In this document: piece after piece, positions 19,300 to 27,622 of the stretch
Layout: every line of letters starts with the position of its first letter
How positions within the stretch are numbered: position 1 is the first letter of the stretch
DNA from: Methylorubrum rhodesianum
GTDB taxonomy: Bacteria; Pseudomonadota; Alphaproteobacteria; Rhizobiales; Beijerinckiaceae
Assembly (NCBI RefSeq): GCF_014199985.1
Contig: NZ_JACHOS010000004.1
Location: 248,001-312,000 of the forward strand
Direction: 5' to 3'
Length of the DNA: 64,000 bases
Made by a program: the position numbers and the translations under genes
The notes under the pieces: generated by a model
Databases searched by the model: none
What the model saw: the letters and a program-made list of their open reading frames with translations, nothing else
What the model was told of the DNA's origin: nothing

Positions 19300-20511
19300 G
19301 TGACGGCACGGTCCGCCCAGCCCCGGACGGCATCCTCCACGAAGTGCGTTACGACCCTGGCGATCTTGGCAAGCGCTCTCGCCATGTCGGGGTGCTCGAT
19401 CCTGCCGGCGGCGGGGCCGACCACCTCGGCGATCGAGAGCGGCGCCGACATCGCCACCGCCGAGGGCCTGTTCGCCCGCTACGAGATCATCGACGTCACC
19501 CCCGCCATCGTCGAGTCCCTGCGGACCCGCCCCCTCGACAGCCTCCTCGTCACCTTCGGGGATCATCGCCCCTCGGTCGAACCGGTGATCGGCATCGGCG
19601 ACTCGGTTGCGGTCCAGGTCTGGGAAGCCGGGGCCGGCGGCCTGTTCTCCGGCCCGCTCGTCGCCGACCGCTTCTCCGCCGGATCCAAGTCCGCCACGAT
19701 CCCCGAACAGGTCGTCGGGCCCGACGGCGGCATCACTGTCCCCTATGCCGGCCGCATCAAGGTCGTCGGCCGCCGCACCCAGGACGTCCAGGCGCTGATC
19801 GAGACCGAGCTCGCCGGCAAGGCGATCCAGCCGCAGGTGCTCGTCTCCGTCACCAAACCGGTCTCGCAATCGGTCACCGTCACCGGCGAGGCGGCCACGG
19901 GCAAGCGCGTGCCGCTCTCGGGCCGCGGCGACCGCCTGCTCGATGTCATCGCCCAGGCCGGCGGCGTGCGCACGCCGGTAGCCGAGACCTTCGTGCGGCT
20001 GTCGCGCGGCAACCGCACCGTCACCGTGCCGATGAGCACCGTGGTTGCCAACCCGCGCGAGAACATCTTCGTGCGCCCGGACGACACGCTGACGCTGGTG
20101 CGCGATCCGCAGACCTTCCTGGCGGTCGGCGCGCTCGGCTCGACCACCGAGGTGCCGTTCTCGGCCGAAGGGCTGACGCTGTCGCAGGCGCTGGCCCGCG
20201 CCGCGGGCCTGCGCGACTTCCAGGCCGACCCGGAAGGCGTGTTCATCTTCCGCTACGAGCCGGCGGCGGTGGTGCGGCGGCTGCGGCCGAACTCGCCGCT
20301 GCTGGCCTCGCCTCAGGTGCCGGTGGTGTACCGGGTGAACCTGCGCGATCCGCAGGGTCTGTTCCTGTCGCAGAGCTTCCGCATGCGCAACCGCGACCTC
20401 GTCTACGTGTCGAGCGCGCCGTTCGCGGAGCTGGGCAAGGTTCTGGGCGTGTTCTCGACCGTGACGGCGCCCGTCGCCGCCGGCGCCTCGCTCTACACCG
20501 TCACCCGATAG
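19300..20511 (+). CDS. Wza/KpsD-like polysaccharide export lipoprotein
   Basis: 403-residue outer-membrane polysaccharide export protein. It has a signal peptide with lipobox LAMSGC (Cys32), then the Poly_export core (IGIGDSVAVQVWEAG, VGPDGGITVPYAGRIKVVGRT-like stretch) and two SLBB-type beta-grasp repeats in the C-terminal half. It should form the outer-membrane channel for the polysaccharide made by the upstream genes. The GTG at 19300 is chosen because AAAAGGGG ends 5 bases before it; ATGs at 19258 and 19282 are alternatives with poorer sites. The gap of 143 bases from the previous gene suggests its own promoter. Confidence 0.87.
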   Translation: MTARSAQPRTASSTKCVTTLAILASALAMSGCSILPAAGPTTSAIESGADIATAEGLFARYEIIDVTPAIVESLRTRPLDSLLVTFGDHRPSVEPVIGIGDSVAVQVWEAGAGGLFSGPLVADRFSAGSKSATIPEQVVGPDGGITVPYAGRIKVVGRRTQDVQALIETELAGKAIQPQVLVSVTKPVSQSVTVTGEAATGKRVPLSGRGDRLLDVIAQAGGVRTPVAETFVRLSRGNRTVTVPMSTVVANPRENIFVRPDDTLTLVRDPQTFLAVGALGSTTEVPFSAEGLTLSQALARAAGLRDFQADPEGVFIFRYEPAAVVRRLRPNSPLLASPQVPVVYRVNLRDPQGLFLSQSFRMRNRDLVYVSSAPFAELGKVLGVFSTVTAPVAAGASLYTVTR

Positions 20512-20758
20512 GATCCTTGTCCGGGGTCGCAGATGCCGGCGCACCGGGCCCCACTCTGCGAAAGTCTCACCTGTTTCACCGAGATCCCGACTTGCCAAAG
20601 GTCCAGCCCGCGTCATTCCATGCATCGAATATGATGTCGGATGCGCGGCCGTGCCGATTCCCGATCGGGATCCGGCACCGGACGATGGTCCTGACAGACG
20701 ACAACGGTCCGGACCGGCAGACCTTGGCAACGAGGCAGCGGGCTGGGAAAGAGGCGCC

Positions 20759-21880
20759 ATGACGGTCCGACGCCCCCTCGCCCTCGCTTCGGCCTCCCTC
20801 GCGCTGCTGACCGGGCTCCTCACGGCCGCTCCGGCCGCGGCGGAGGTGAAGGTCGGTGTCGCGGTGCCGCGCACCGGGCCCTACGTGAGCGTCGGCGAGC
20901 AGGTGCTGCGCGGCGTCGAGGCGGCGGCCAAGGACGCCAATGCCCGGGGCGGGATCAACGGCGAGCCCATCGTGCTCGACGTGCAGGACGATTCCTGCGA
21001 CTCGAATCAGGCTGTGGCGGTCGCCAACCACTATGTGAATTCGGGCGTGCGGCTCGTCGTGGGCCATGTCTGCTCGAACGCGTCGCTGGCTGCCTCCGAC
21101 GTCTACGCCGCCAACGGGATCGTGATGATCACCGCGGCCTCCGTCGCCGCCAAGCTGACCGACCGCGGCCTGCCGACGATCTTCCGCGTCTGCGGCCGGG
21201 ACGACGACCAGGCGAAGCTCTCCGCCGCAATCCTCGCGGAGCGGTTCCGCGACCGGAAGATCGCCATCCTCAGCGACCTCTCGCCGGCCTCGCGCACCCT
21301 CGCGGCGGCGACGAAGGACAACCTGAACCGCATCGGCGTGAACGAGGCCCTGTCCACGGCCTTCCAGCCGACCGACGCGGACGACGCCGCCCTCGCCGAC
21401 CGGCTGAAGGCGGCGGGAATCGACGTGGTCTATTACGGCGGCGATGCCCAGGAGATGGGGCGGCTGGTCCGCATTTCGGCCGAGCGGGGGTTTCGACCGC
21501 AATGGTTCGGGACATCGGCCATCGCCACGCCCGACTTCGCCAAGATCGCCGGGCCGGCCAGCAACGGCGTCCTCATGACCTTCTATCTCGATCCGAGCCG
21601 GAAACCCGAGGCGCAAGGGGTGGTGGCCGCCTTCAAGGCCCAGGGCATCGAGGCGGACGGCTCCATGATCTACGGCTACGCCGCGCTCCAGGCGCTGGTG
21701 GAGGCCGGCAACTTCGCCCGCAGCACCGAACCCGCCGCGATCGCCAAGGCGCTGCACAGCGAGCGGTTCGACCTCGTGCTCGGTTCCGTCGGCTTCGACG
21801 CCAAGGGCGACATCACCGCCCAGGGCTACGTGCTCTACGTCTGGCGCGACGGCAACTTCACCCCGGCCAAATCGAACTGA
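20759..21880 (+). CDS. Branched-chain amino acid-type ABC transporter substrate-binding protein
   Basis: 373-residue periplasmic binding protein of the LivJ type. It has a Sec signal peptide ending AAPAAAE (about 28), the VKVGVAVPRTGPYVSVGEQ start and the ARGGINGEPIVLDVQDDSCDSNQAVAVAN segment of family 6 binding proteins. The ligand cannot be told from sequence. GAAAGAGG precedes the ATG. No permease or ATPase genes are adjacent, so it is an orphan here that must work with a transporter elsewhere or as a sensor component. Confidence 0.9.
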   Translation: MTVRRPLALASASLALLTGLLTAAPAAAEVKVGVAVPRTGPYVSVGEQVLRGVEAAAKDANARGGINGEPIVLDVQDDSCDSNQAVAVANHYVNSGVRLVVGHVCSNASLAASDVYAANGIVMITAASVAAKLTDRGLPTIFRVCGRDDDQAKLSAAILAERFRDRKIAILSDLSPASRTLAAATKDNLNRIGVNEALSTAFQPTDADDAALADRLKAAGIDVVYYGGDAQEMGRLVRISAERGFRPQWFGTSAIATPDFAKIAGPASNGVLMTFYLDPSRKPEAQGVVAAFKAQGIEADGSMIYGYAALQALVEAGNFARSTEPAAIAKALHSERFDLVLGSVGFDAKGDITAQGYVLYVWRDGNFTPAKSN

Positions 21881-21965
21881 GAGTGTCTGGGGGGTCGTCG
21901 GGGCACCGGCCGTTCCGCCTCCGGCCGCGACGGCGCGCGCCTCGCGGGAGACACCCGGCCGAGGA

Positions 21966-22541
21966 TCAGTCGCGAAGCGCCGCGTCGACCTCAGCGCCGC
22001 GGCCGAGGTCGCGCATCACCTGATCGAGATGGGGTCGCTTGCGCAGTTGCAGGCCGTGAAGGCGGCGCACGGCCTCGCTGAGGCTACCCTGGCGTCCGAG
22101 CATCTCGTCGGCGAAGGCGATCATCCGCGCATTCGGCCACGCCTTCTCGCGCTGGGCGTGGAGCCGGGCGATCAGGTCCTCGGCCGGCGTCTCGGGTTCG
22201 GCCTCGGCGAACAGGGTCGCCAGCGCCGCGGTCGAGCGCGAGATGCCGACATGGCAATGGACGAGGATGTGGATCTCGCCGCCATCGGCGATGGCGTCGC
22301 GCCCGAAGGCCAGGATCGTCTCGATGTCCGCGCGCTCCGGCAGGACGATGCCCGGCGCCGGCTCGATGGCATCGTGGAAGCGCAGGATCGTGCGCCGATG
22401 GGTGCCGTAGGCGCCGAACGCCTCCGGATCCGCCCGATCGGGATCGAGGATCGACAGGACGTGGCTGACGCCGCGGGCCTGATGCTCGACGAGCTCGTCG
22501 AGGCCGCAGACGGTGTGGAGGCTGAGTTTCTCGGTGTTCAC
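21966..22541 (-). CDS. Protein tyrosine phosphatase-like protein
   Basis: 191 residues with the CX5R phosphatase loop HCHVGISRS (Cys96, Arg102) and a candidate general acid Asp in FHDAIEP near 57. This is the dual-specificity-like group found in alphaproteobacteria. It is cytoplasmic, with no signal or membrane segment. The GTG at 22541 (VNTEKLSLHTVCGLDEL) begins the conserved fold; longer starts at 22613 (GTG) or 22610 (ATG) add about 24 residues without resemblance to the family. Convergent with the binding-protein gene at 20759-21880 and divergent from the TRAP-type gene. Confidence 0.78.
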   Translation of the reverse strand: MNTEKLSLHTVCGLDELVEHQARGVSHVLSILDPDRADPEAFGAYGTHRRTILRFHDAIEPAPGIVLPERADIETILAFGRDAIADGGEIHILVHCHVGISRSTAALATLFAEAEPETPAEDLIARLHAQREKAWPNARMIAFADEMLGRQGSLSEAVRRLHGLQLRKRPHLDQVMRDLGRGAEVDAALRD

Positions 22542-22676
22542 GCCGAGGCTGCTATCACGGCGCCGCGCGGGAAGCGACGGGTCATGCCCCGGTTTCCGGA
22601 TCGCGCCCATCACGTGTAAGGCAACGCTCGGCCCCTGGACGGGCGGTCGAGCCTATCGGGACGAGCCGGGAGATCC

Positions 22677-23822
22677 ATGCCCAAGCCCCAGCCAAAGCCC
22701 CAGCCAATGCCCCAGCCGAAGCCGCTCCAGCGCCGCGCCCTGCTGACCGCCGGACTCGGCGCCGGGTTGAGTGCCGCCGGAGCGCTGGCGAGCCCCGCCC
22801 AAGCCCAGCAATCCGCGCCCGAATTGCGATGGCGCCTGAACTCGGCCTACGCGCGCAGCCTCGACATCCTGTTCGGCGCGTCGGAGAGTCTCGCGAGAGC
22901 GGTCGCCGAGGCGACCGACGGGCGTTTCCAGATCCAGGTCTCGGCCGCGGGCGAAATGGCCCCCGCCGACGGGCTGCTCGACGCGGTGGGCAGCGGCAAG
23001 GCCGAGATGGGCCACGCACCCGCGAGCTTCGGCATGGCCAAGAATCCCGCCTTCGCGCTGGCCTCCGCCATGCCGTTCGGGCTCAACGCGCGCGGCCAGA
23101 ACGCGTGGTGGCTCCAGGGCGGCGCGGCGGAACTGTTCGCCGAGATCTTCGCGAAGCAAGGATTGGTGGCGCTGCCCGGCGGCAATACCGGGGCGCAGAT
23201 GGGCGGCTGGTTCCGCAAGGAGATCAAGACTGTCGGCGACCTCCAGGGGCTGAAGCTGCGCGTCGCCGGGCTCGGCGGCACGGTCCTGTCCAAGCTCGGC
23301 GCAGCGGTGCAGGCGACGCCGGGGCCGGAGATCTACGCCGCGCTGGAGAGCAAGGCACTCGATGCGGCCGAGTGGATCGGTCCGCACGACGACGAGAAGC
23401 TCGGCCTCCAGAAAGTCGCGCCGATCTACCATTATCCCGGCTTCTGGGAGGGCGGCGCCCTCCTGCATTTCTGGATCAACGCGGAGGCCTGGAAGGGTCT
23501 GCCGAAGACCTACCGCGCCGTCCTGCAAGGCGCGGCGGCCCAGGTGAACGCCGATGTCCAGGCCCGCTACGACGCGCGCAATCCGCAGGCCCTGCGCCGG
23601 CTCGTCTCGGGTGGTGCGCAGTTGCGCCCCTTCCCTCAGGACGTCATGGAAGCGGCACTCAAGGCCTCGAACGAGGTCTATGCTGACCTCTCGGCCAAGA
23701 ACCCGGACTTCAAGCGGATCTACGACGCAATGAAGACCTTCCGGAACGAGGAGTACCTCTGGTTCCAGGTGGCCGAGTACACCTACGACAACTTCATGAT
23801 CCGCGCCCGCGCCCGCGGATAG
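22677..23822 (+). CDS. TRAP transporter substrate-binding protein (DctP family)
   Basis: 381 residues. After an unusual PK/PQ repeat (residues 2-16) comes a twin-arginine signal, LQRRALLTAGLGAGLSAAGA, and cleavage near AQAQQ. The mature part has the DctP fold with the ASFGMAKNPAFALASAMPFG segment, GWFRKEIKTVGDLQGLKLR (the conserved Arg that binds carboxylates), and ESKALDAAEWIGPHDD near 225-240, typical of 2-oxo-acid/lactate TRAP receptors. No DctQ or DctM gene is adjacent. The second in-frame ATG at 22707 would remove most of the repeat and may be the true start. Confidence 0.87.
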   Translation: MPKPQPKPQPMPQPKPLQRRALLTAGLGAGLSAAGALASPAQAQQSAPELRWRLNSAYARSLDILFGASESLARAVAEATDGRFQIQVSAAGEMAPADGLLDAVGSGKAEMGHAPASFGMAKNPAFALASAMPFGLNARGQNAWWLQGGAAELFAEIFAKQGLVALPGGNTGAQMGGWFRKEIKTVGDLQGLKLRVAGLGGTVLSKLGAAVQATPGPEIYAALESKALDAAEWIGPHDDEKLGLQKVAPIYHYPGFWEGGALLHFWINAEAWKGLPKTYRAVLQGAAAQVNADVQARYDARNPQALRRLVSGGAQLRPFPQDVMEAALKASNEVYADLSAKNPDFKRIYDAMKTFRNEEYLWFQVAEYTYDNFMIRARARG

Positions 23823-23840
23823 CGGCCATGGTCTTCGGAC

Positions 23841-23931
23841 AAAAAAAAGCCGCTCGTGAAGAGCGGCCCGGAGTCTAGGGAGGAAACGCCCAAGGAGGGC
23901 AGCGGGAGGCGGACGCCGTCCGCGTTCCCGC
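23841..23931 (-). ncRNA. Candidate small RNA (suhB/mmgR-like)
   Basis: Read on the minus strand: a promoter-like TTGAAA (23961-23966), 17 bases, AATTTG (23938-23943); then a hairpin whose arms are 23926-23931/23902-23907 and 23918-23923/23909-23914; then an unpaired CCUCC-rich stretch containing UUUCCUCCC; then a terminator with a 7-base GCCGCUC/GAGCGGC stem (23849-23867) and eight Us (23841-23848). Exposed UCCUCCC elements and a 3' terminator are features of the alphaproteobacterial suhB/mmgR (alpha-r8) small RNAs, which pair near ribosome binding sites. No minus-strand protein gene needs this terminator. Family assignment is from memory of the pattern. Confidence 0.65.
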
Positions 23932-24356
23932 AATGCACAAATTGAACTTCACCCGGAATTTTTCAAGCTGCTTGGTCGGCAATGATCGCGTTTGCGCGTG
24001 TGCAGGCACACGTCGCACCGGGTCTGTCACTCAAATGCCGCATCCGCTCCCACGGCCCGAATGCAGTGCTCACGGGAAGCGTCGCAATAGACGGCGCCGG
24101 ACAACCTGCTTTCGCCGCCTGCCAGATCCCTGAACCGTCTCGTGATTTCTGCTTGGCCGCCGAGCCTGCTCCGGGCCGGTCGGCTGCGGCGGCGCGATGC
24201 CGCTGCAACGTTTGCTGCGCTCGCGCATTCCCTGCCCCAACGCACGATCCGCCTCGCGTCTCGGCGGGCAGAGCCCGAGTCACTCCGCAGAACCGATTCG
24301 GCGGGCTGCCCCGGTGAAGTCAGGCGGGACAGGTCCAGACGGGGCGATTTCGAGCG
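23932..24356. promoter_or_regulatory. Gap between small RNA candidate and photolyase gene
   Basis: This holds the candidate promoter of the minus-strand small RNA (23938-23966) and presumably that of the photolyase gene. Short open frames cross it but none has a ribosome binding site or recognisable content. Confidence 0.45.
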
Positions 24357-25760
24357 ATGACGATCCAACCGGCCCGCATCCGGGTCCTGAACGACGTGCC
24401 GCCGCGCGAGGGCGCGGACTACGTGCTGTACCTGATGCAGCAAGCCATGCGCGTCCCGTTCAATCCGGCGCTGGAACTGGCGATCGAGGAAGCCAACCGC
24501 CTCCGCCTCCCGCTTCTCGTCTGTTTCGGCCTGCTCGACGGAGCCAACGGGTTCCCCGAGGCCAATGCCCGGCACTACGCCTTCCTGTTGCAGGGGCTTT
24601 CCGACGCGGCGGCCGCTCTGGACGCGCGCGGCATCGCCTTCCTCCTGCGGCGGGCGACCCCCGCAGAGGTCGCCATCGACCTGTCGGGACAGGCAGCCCT
24701 TCTGGTGCTCGACCGCGGCTATCTCGCGATCCAGAAAAGCTGGTACGCCGAGATCGGACGGAAGGCGAAGTGCCGGATCGTCCAGGTCGAGGGCGACGTG
24801 GTGGTACCGGTCGAGACCGCCTCGACCAAGCACGAATACGCCGCGCGCACCCTGCGCCCGAAGCTGCAAAGGCTGTGGGACGAGTATCTCGAACCGGTGG
24901 CACCGAGGAAGGTCGAGCATCGGGCCGAGGATCTGCCCGAGAGGCTGAAGCTGAAAGGCGGCCTCGACCTCTCGGACCCGGACAGGCTTCTCGCGAAGCT
25001 GACGCTCGACACCACGGTCGGCCCGGTGAAGCGGTTCCGCGGCGGCTACGCCGAGGCACGCGGGCGCCTCGAGAGATTCCTGAAGGATGCTTTCGCCGGC
25101 TACGGCGCCGGCCGCAACAAGCCGGAGGCCGGGGCGGCCTCGCATATGAGCCCGTTTCTGCATTTCGGGCACATCTCGCCGGTCGAGATCGCGCTCGCGA
25201 TCCGCGCCGCCCAGGACGGCGACCGTGATGACCGCTCGGCCTATCTCGAGGAGCTGATCGTCCGGCGCGAACTCGCGATGAACCACGTCTTCCACACGGA
25301 GGGCTACGACGACTACGCCCGCGCCGTCCCGGAATGGGCCCGCAAGACGCTCGCTGAGCATGCCGACGATGCACGCCCCAAGCTCTACTCCGAGGAGGAA
25401 CTGGCGGAGGGGAAGACCCACGACCATTACTGGAACGTCGCCATGCGCGAGATGCGCGAGACCGGCTATATGCACAACCAGCTGCGCATGTACTGGGGCA
25501 AGAAGATCCTCGAATGGTCGCCCTCGCCGGAAGAGGCCTTCGCCCGGACGCTGCGGCTCAACAACCGCTACTTCCTCGACGGGCGCGACGCGAACTCCTT
25601 CACCAACGTCGCCTGGATATTCGGCCTGCACGACCGCCCATGGCAGACCCGGAAGATCTTCGGCAGCGTGCGCTACCAGAGCGAGAACTCCCTGAAAAAG
25701 TTCGATGCGAAGGCCTATGAGCGGGCGGTGACGCGGCTGTGCGAGGCGGAAGATGGCTGA
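24357..25760 (+). CDS. phr: Class II cyclobutane pyrimidine dimer photolyase
   Basis: 467-residue flavoprotein that uses blue light to split UV-made pyrimidine dimers. The class II form is shown by the N-terminal YVLYLMQQAMRVPFNPAL block, by STKHEYAARTLRPK, and by the C-terminal FAD region: RRELAMNHVFHTEGYDD, GYMHNQLRMYWGKKILEW, NNRYFLDGRDANSFTNVAW and IFGSVRYQS. It carries no signal or fused domain. Light-driven repair suits a leaf-surface organism. It stands alone and converges on mtgA with 3 bases between stops. Confidence 0.93.
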   Translation: MTIQPARIRVLNDVPPREGADYVLYLMQQAMRVPFNPALELAIEEANRLRLPLLVCFGLLDGANGFPEANARHYAFLLQGLSDAAAALDARGIAFLLRRATPAEVAIDLSGQAALLVLDRGYLAIQKSWYAEIGRKAKCRIVQVEGDVVVPVETASTKHEYAARTLRPKLQRLWDEYLEPVAPRKVEHRAEDLPERLKLKGGLDLSDPDRLLAKLTLDTTVGPVKRFRGGYAEARGRLERFLKDAFAGYGAGRNKPEAGAASHMSPFLHFGHISPVEIALAIRAAQDGDRDDRSAYLEELIVRRELAMNHVFHTEGYDDYARAVPEWARKTLAEHADDARPKLYSEEELAEGKTHDHYWNVAMREMRETGYMHNQLRMYWGKKILEWSPSPEEAFARTLRLNNRYFLDGRDANSFTNVAWIFGLHDRPWQTRKIFGSVRYQSENSLKKFDAKAYERAVTRLCEAEDG

Positions 25761-25763
25761 CGC

Positions 25764-26549
25764 TCAGCGCTTCAAACACCCCATCAGTCCGTCCACCTGC
25801 CCCATCCGGCTCTGAATGCGGCCGGCGATTGCCCTTACGCCGCGGGTCGGCTTGCCGGCACTGCGCAGGATCGGGTTCGGCAGTGCAGCCGCGAGCAGCG
25901 CGGCCTCGCCTCGGGTCAGGTCGCGGGCGCTTTTGCGGAACCAGTGGCGGGCGGCGGCCTCGGCCCCGAAGATCCCCTCGCCCCACTCGGCCACGTTGAG
26001 GTAGATTTCCATCGTCCGTCGCTTGCCCCAGACGGCATCGGCCATCAGCGCGAGCGGGATCTCCAGGCCCTTGCGGATGTAGGAACGGCCCGGCCAGAGA
26101 AAGACGTTCTTGACCGTCTGCATGGTGATGGTGGATGCGCCCCGGCTCGGGCCCTCCTCGTCATCCACGACCTCGCGCAGCGCTCCCCAATCGACGCCGT
26201 TGTGCAGGCAGAAGCGCTGATCCTCGGACGCCATCACGGCCTGAACCAGGGCCGGGGCGATCGCCTCCAGGGGAACGCTGTCCCGCTGCACGCTCTGGAG
26301 CGTCAACCATCGGCCGAGCATCAGGGTTGAGGGCGGGGTCGCCACGCTATAGACGAGCGCGAGCGTGAGCGTGAAGGCTAGAATGGCAATGGGAGCGAGG
26401 GTGATCAGGGTGGCGGCGCGCCGCAGCCCGGTTCGACGCCTCGAAGTGGGATTGCGCGCCGCGGAGGCCCTCGCGAGGGGCTTCGACGCCGGAATCCTGC
26501 GCAGGTTGCGCCCGTGCCGTTCCGCGTCACTCTCCTCCGGCACCGCCAC
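25764..26549 (-). CDS. mtgA: Monofunctional biosynthetic peptidoglycan transglycosylase
   Basis: Family GT51 enzyme that polymerises lipid II into glycan strands at the periplasmic face of the inner membrane. The 261-residue protein has an Arg-rich cytoplasmic tail, one membrane anchor (about 46-70), and the GT51 motifs ASEDQRFCLHNGVDW (catalytic Glu109), GASTITMQTVKNVFLW, RKGLEIPLALMADAVWGKRRTMEIYLNVAEWG and FGAEAAARHWF. There is no transpeptidase domain. The start at 26549 includes the basic tail; the promoter must be within or just above the start of the divergent ispA gene, only 36 bases away. Confidence 0.93.
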   Translation of the reverse strand: MAVPEESDAERHGRNLRRIPASKPLARASAARNPTSRRRTGLRRAATLITLAPIAILAFTLTLALVYSVATPPSTLMLGRWLTLQSVQRDSVPLEAIAPALVQAVMASEDQRFCLHNGVDWGALREVVDDEEGPSRGASTITMQTVKNVFLWPGRSYIRKGLEIPLALMADAVWGKRRTMEIYLNVAEWGEGIFGAEAAARHWFRKSARDLTRGEAALLAAALPNPILRSAGKPTRGVRAIAGRIQSRMGQVDGLMGCLKR

Positions 26550-26585
26550 CTTGCGTCCGCCCCTCCCCGATCCAGGCCCCTTCCG

Positions 26586-27548
26586 ATGACCTCAACGCAG
26601 GCTTCCCACCCCTCGGTCAAGGCGGACGCCTACACGGGTGACTTTACCCACAGGCTCGCTCAGGTCGCCGACACCGTCGAGACCTTTCTCGTCGAACGGC
26701 TCGGCCCCACCCTGCAGGCCGGCGAGATCGCCCGGCCGCCGCGACTGATGGAGGCGATGCGCCACGCTGTGCTCGGCGGCGGCAAGCGCCTGCGCCCCTT
26801 CCTCGCCATCGAGACCGCGCGGATGCTCGGCGGCGCCGAGGATGCCGCCCTCGCCGCCGGTGCCGGCGTCGAACTCGTTCACTGCTACAGCCTCGTCCAC
26901 GACGACCTGCCGGCGATGGACGACGACGACCTGCGCCGCGGCAAGCCCACCGTCCACAAGGCCTACGACGAGGCGACTGCGATCCTCGTCGGCGACGCGC
27001 TCCAGACGTTGGCCTTCGAGGTGACGGCCGATCCGCGCTGGCAGCCCGATCCGGCGATCCGCGCGGAACTAGTGCTCGGGCTCGCCCGCGCCTCGGGACT
27101 CGGCGGGATGGTCGGCGGCCAGCTCCTCGACCTCTCGGCCGAGGGCCGTTTCGGCCCGGCCAGCATGGATATCGACGACACCCTGCGCATGCAGGCGATG
27201 AAGACCGGCGCGATCCTCGCCTTCTCCGTCGAGGCCGGCGCGCTGGTCGGCGGCGCGAATGCCGACGAGCGGGCAGCGCTGCTGCGCTACGGCAAGGCGC
27301 TGGGTCAGGCCTTCCAGGTCGCCGACGACATTCTCGACCGCGAAGCCTCTCCGGAGGCGATGGGCAAGGCCACCGGCAAGGACAAGGATGCCGGCAAGGC
27401 GACGCTGGTCGACCGACTCGGCCTCGACGGAGCGCGGGCGGAGTGCGACCGGCTCGTGGCTCTGTGCGAAGAGGCGGTGGCCCCATGGGGTTCGCGGGCG
27501 CAGGTGCTCAAGGACGCCGCCCGCTTCACGGTGGCGCGCAAGGCCTGA
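26586..27548 (+). CDS. ispA: Farnesyl diphosphate synthase (short-chain polyprenyl synthetase)
   Basis: Condenses IPP with DMAPP and GPP to farnesyl diphosphate for quinones, hopanoids, carotenoids and undecaprenyl phosphate. The 320-residue protein has GGGKRLRPFL at 64-73, the first Asp-rich motif HDDLPAMDDDDLRRGKPT (from 105) with Tyr101 five residues before it, which marks the short-chain type, and the second motif FQVADDILD. GDALQTLAFE is also typical of IspA. Start MTSTQASHPS at 26586; an upstream ATG at 26514 would run into mtgA. Confidence 0.94.
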   Translation: MTSTQASHPSVKADAYTGDFTHRLAQVADTVETFLVERLGPTLQAGEIARPPRLMEAMRHAVLGGGKRLRPFLAIETARMLGGAEDAALAAGAGVELVHCYSLVHDDLPAMDDDDLRRGKPTVHKAYDEATAILVGDALQTLAFEVTADPRWQPDPAIRAELVLGLARASGLGGMVGGQLLDLSAEGRFGPASMDIDDTLRMQAMKTGAILAFSVEAGALVGGANADERAALLRYGKALGQAFQVADDILDREASPEAMGKATGKDKDAGKATLVDRLGLDGARAECDRLVALCEEAVAPWGSRAQVLKDAARFTVARKA

Positions 27549-27559
27549 TCTTTTCGCCT

Positions 27560-27622
27560 AGAGCATTGATGATGCATCGTCTTTTCCCGAAAGCCGGCAA
27601 CCACCTTTCGGGACGATGCCCT
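27560..27622. repeat. Palindromic intergenic element (CTAGAGCAT type)
   Basis: GCATCGT (27574-27580) plus CCCGAAAG (27586-27593) pair with CTTTCGGG (27605-27612) plus ACGATGC (27613-27619) around the loop 27594-27604, with a 5-base CTTTT bulge on one side. It is preceded by CCTAGAGCAT. The TAGAGCAT...TTTTCCGAAA form matches a dispersed palindromic repeat I know from Hyphomicrobiales genomes. It lies between the convergent ispA and DCC genes and may act as a terminator for both. Confidence 0.7.
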
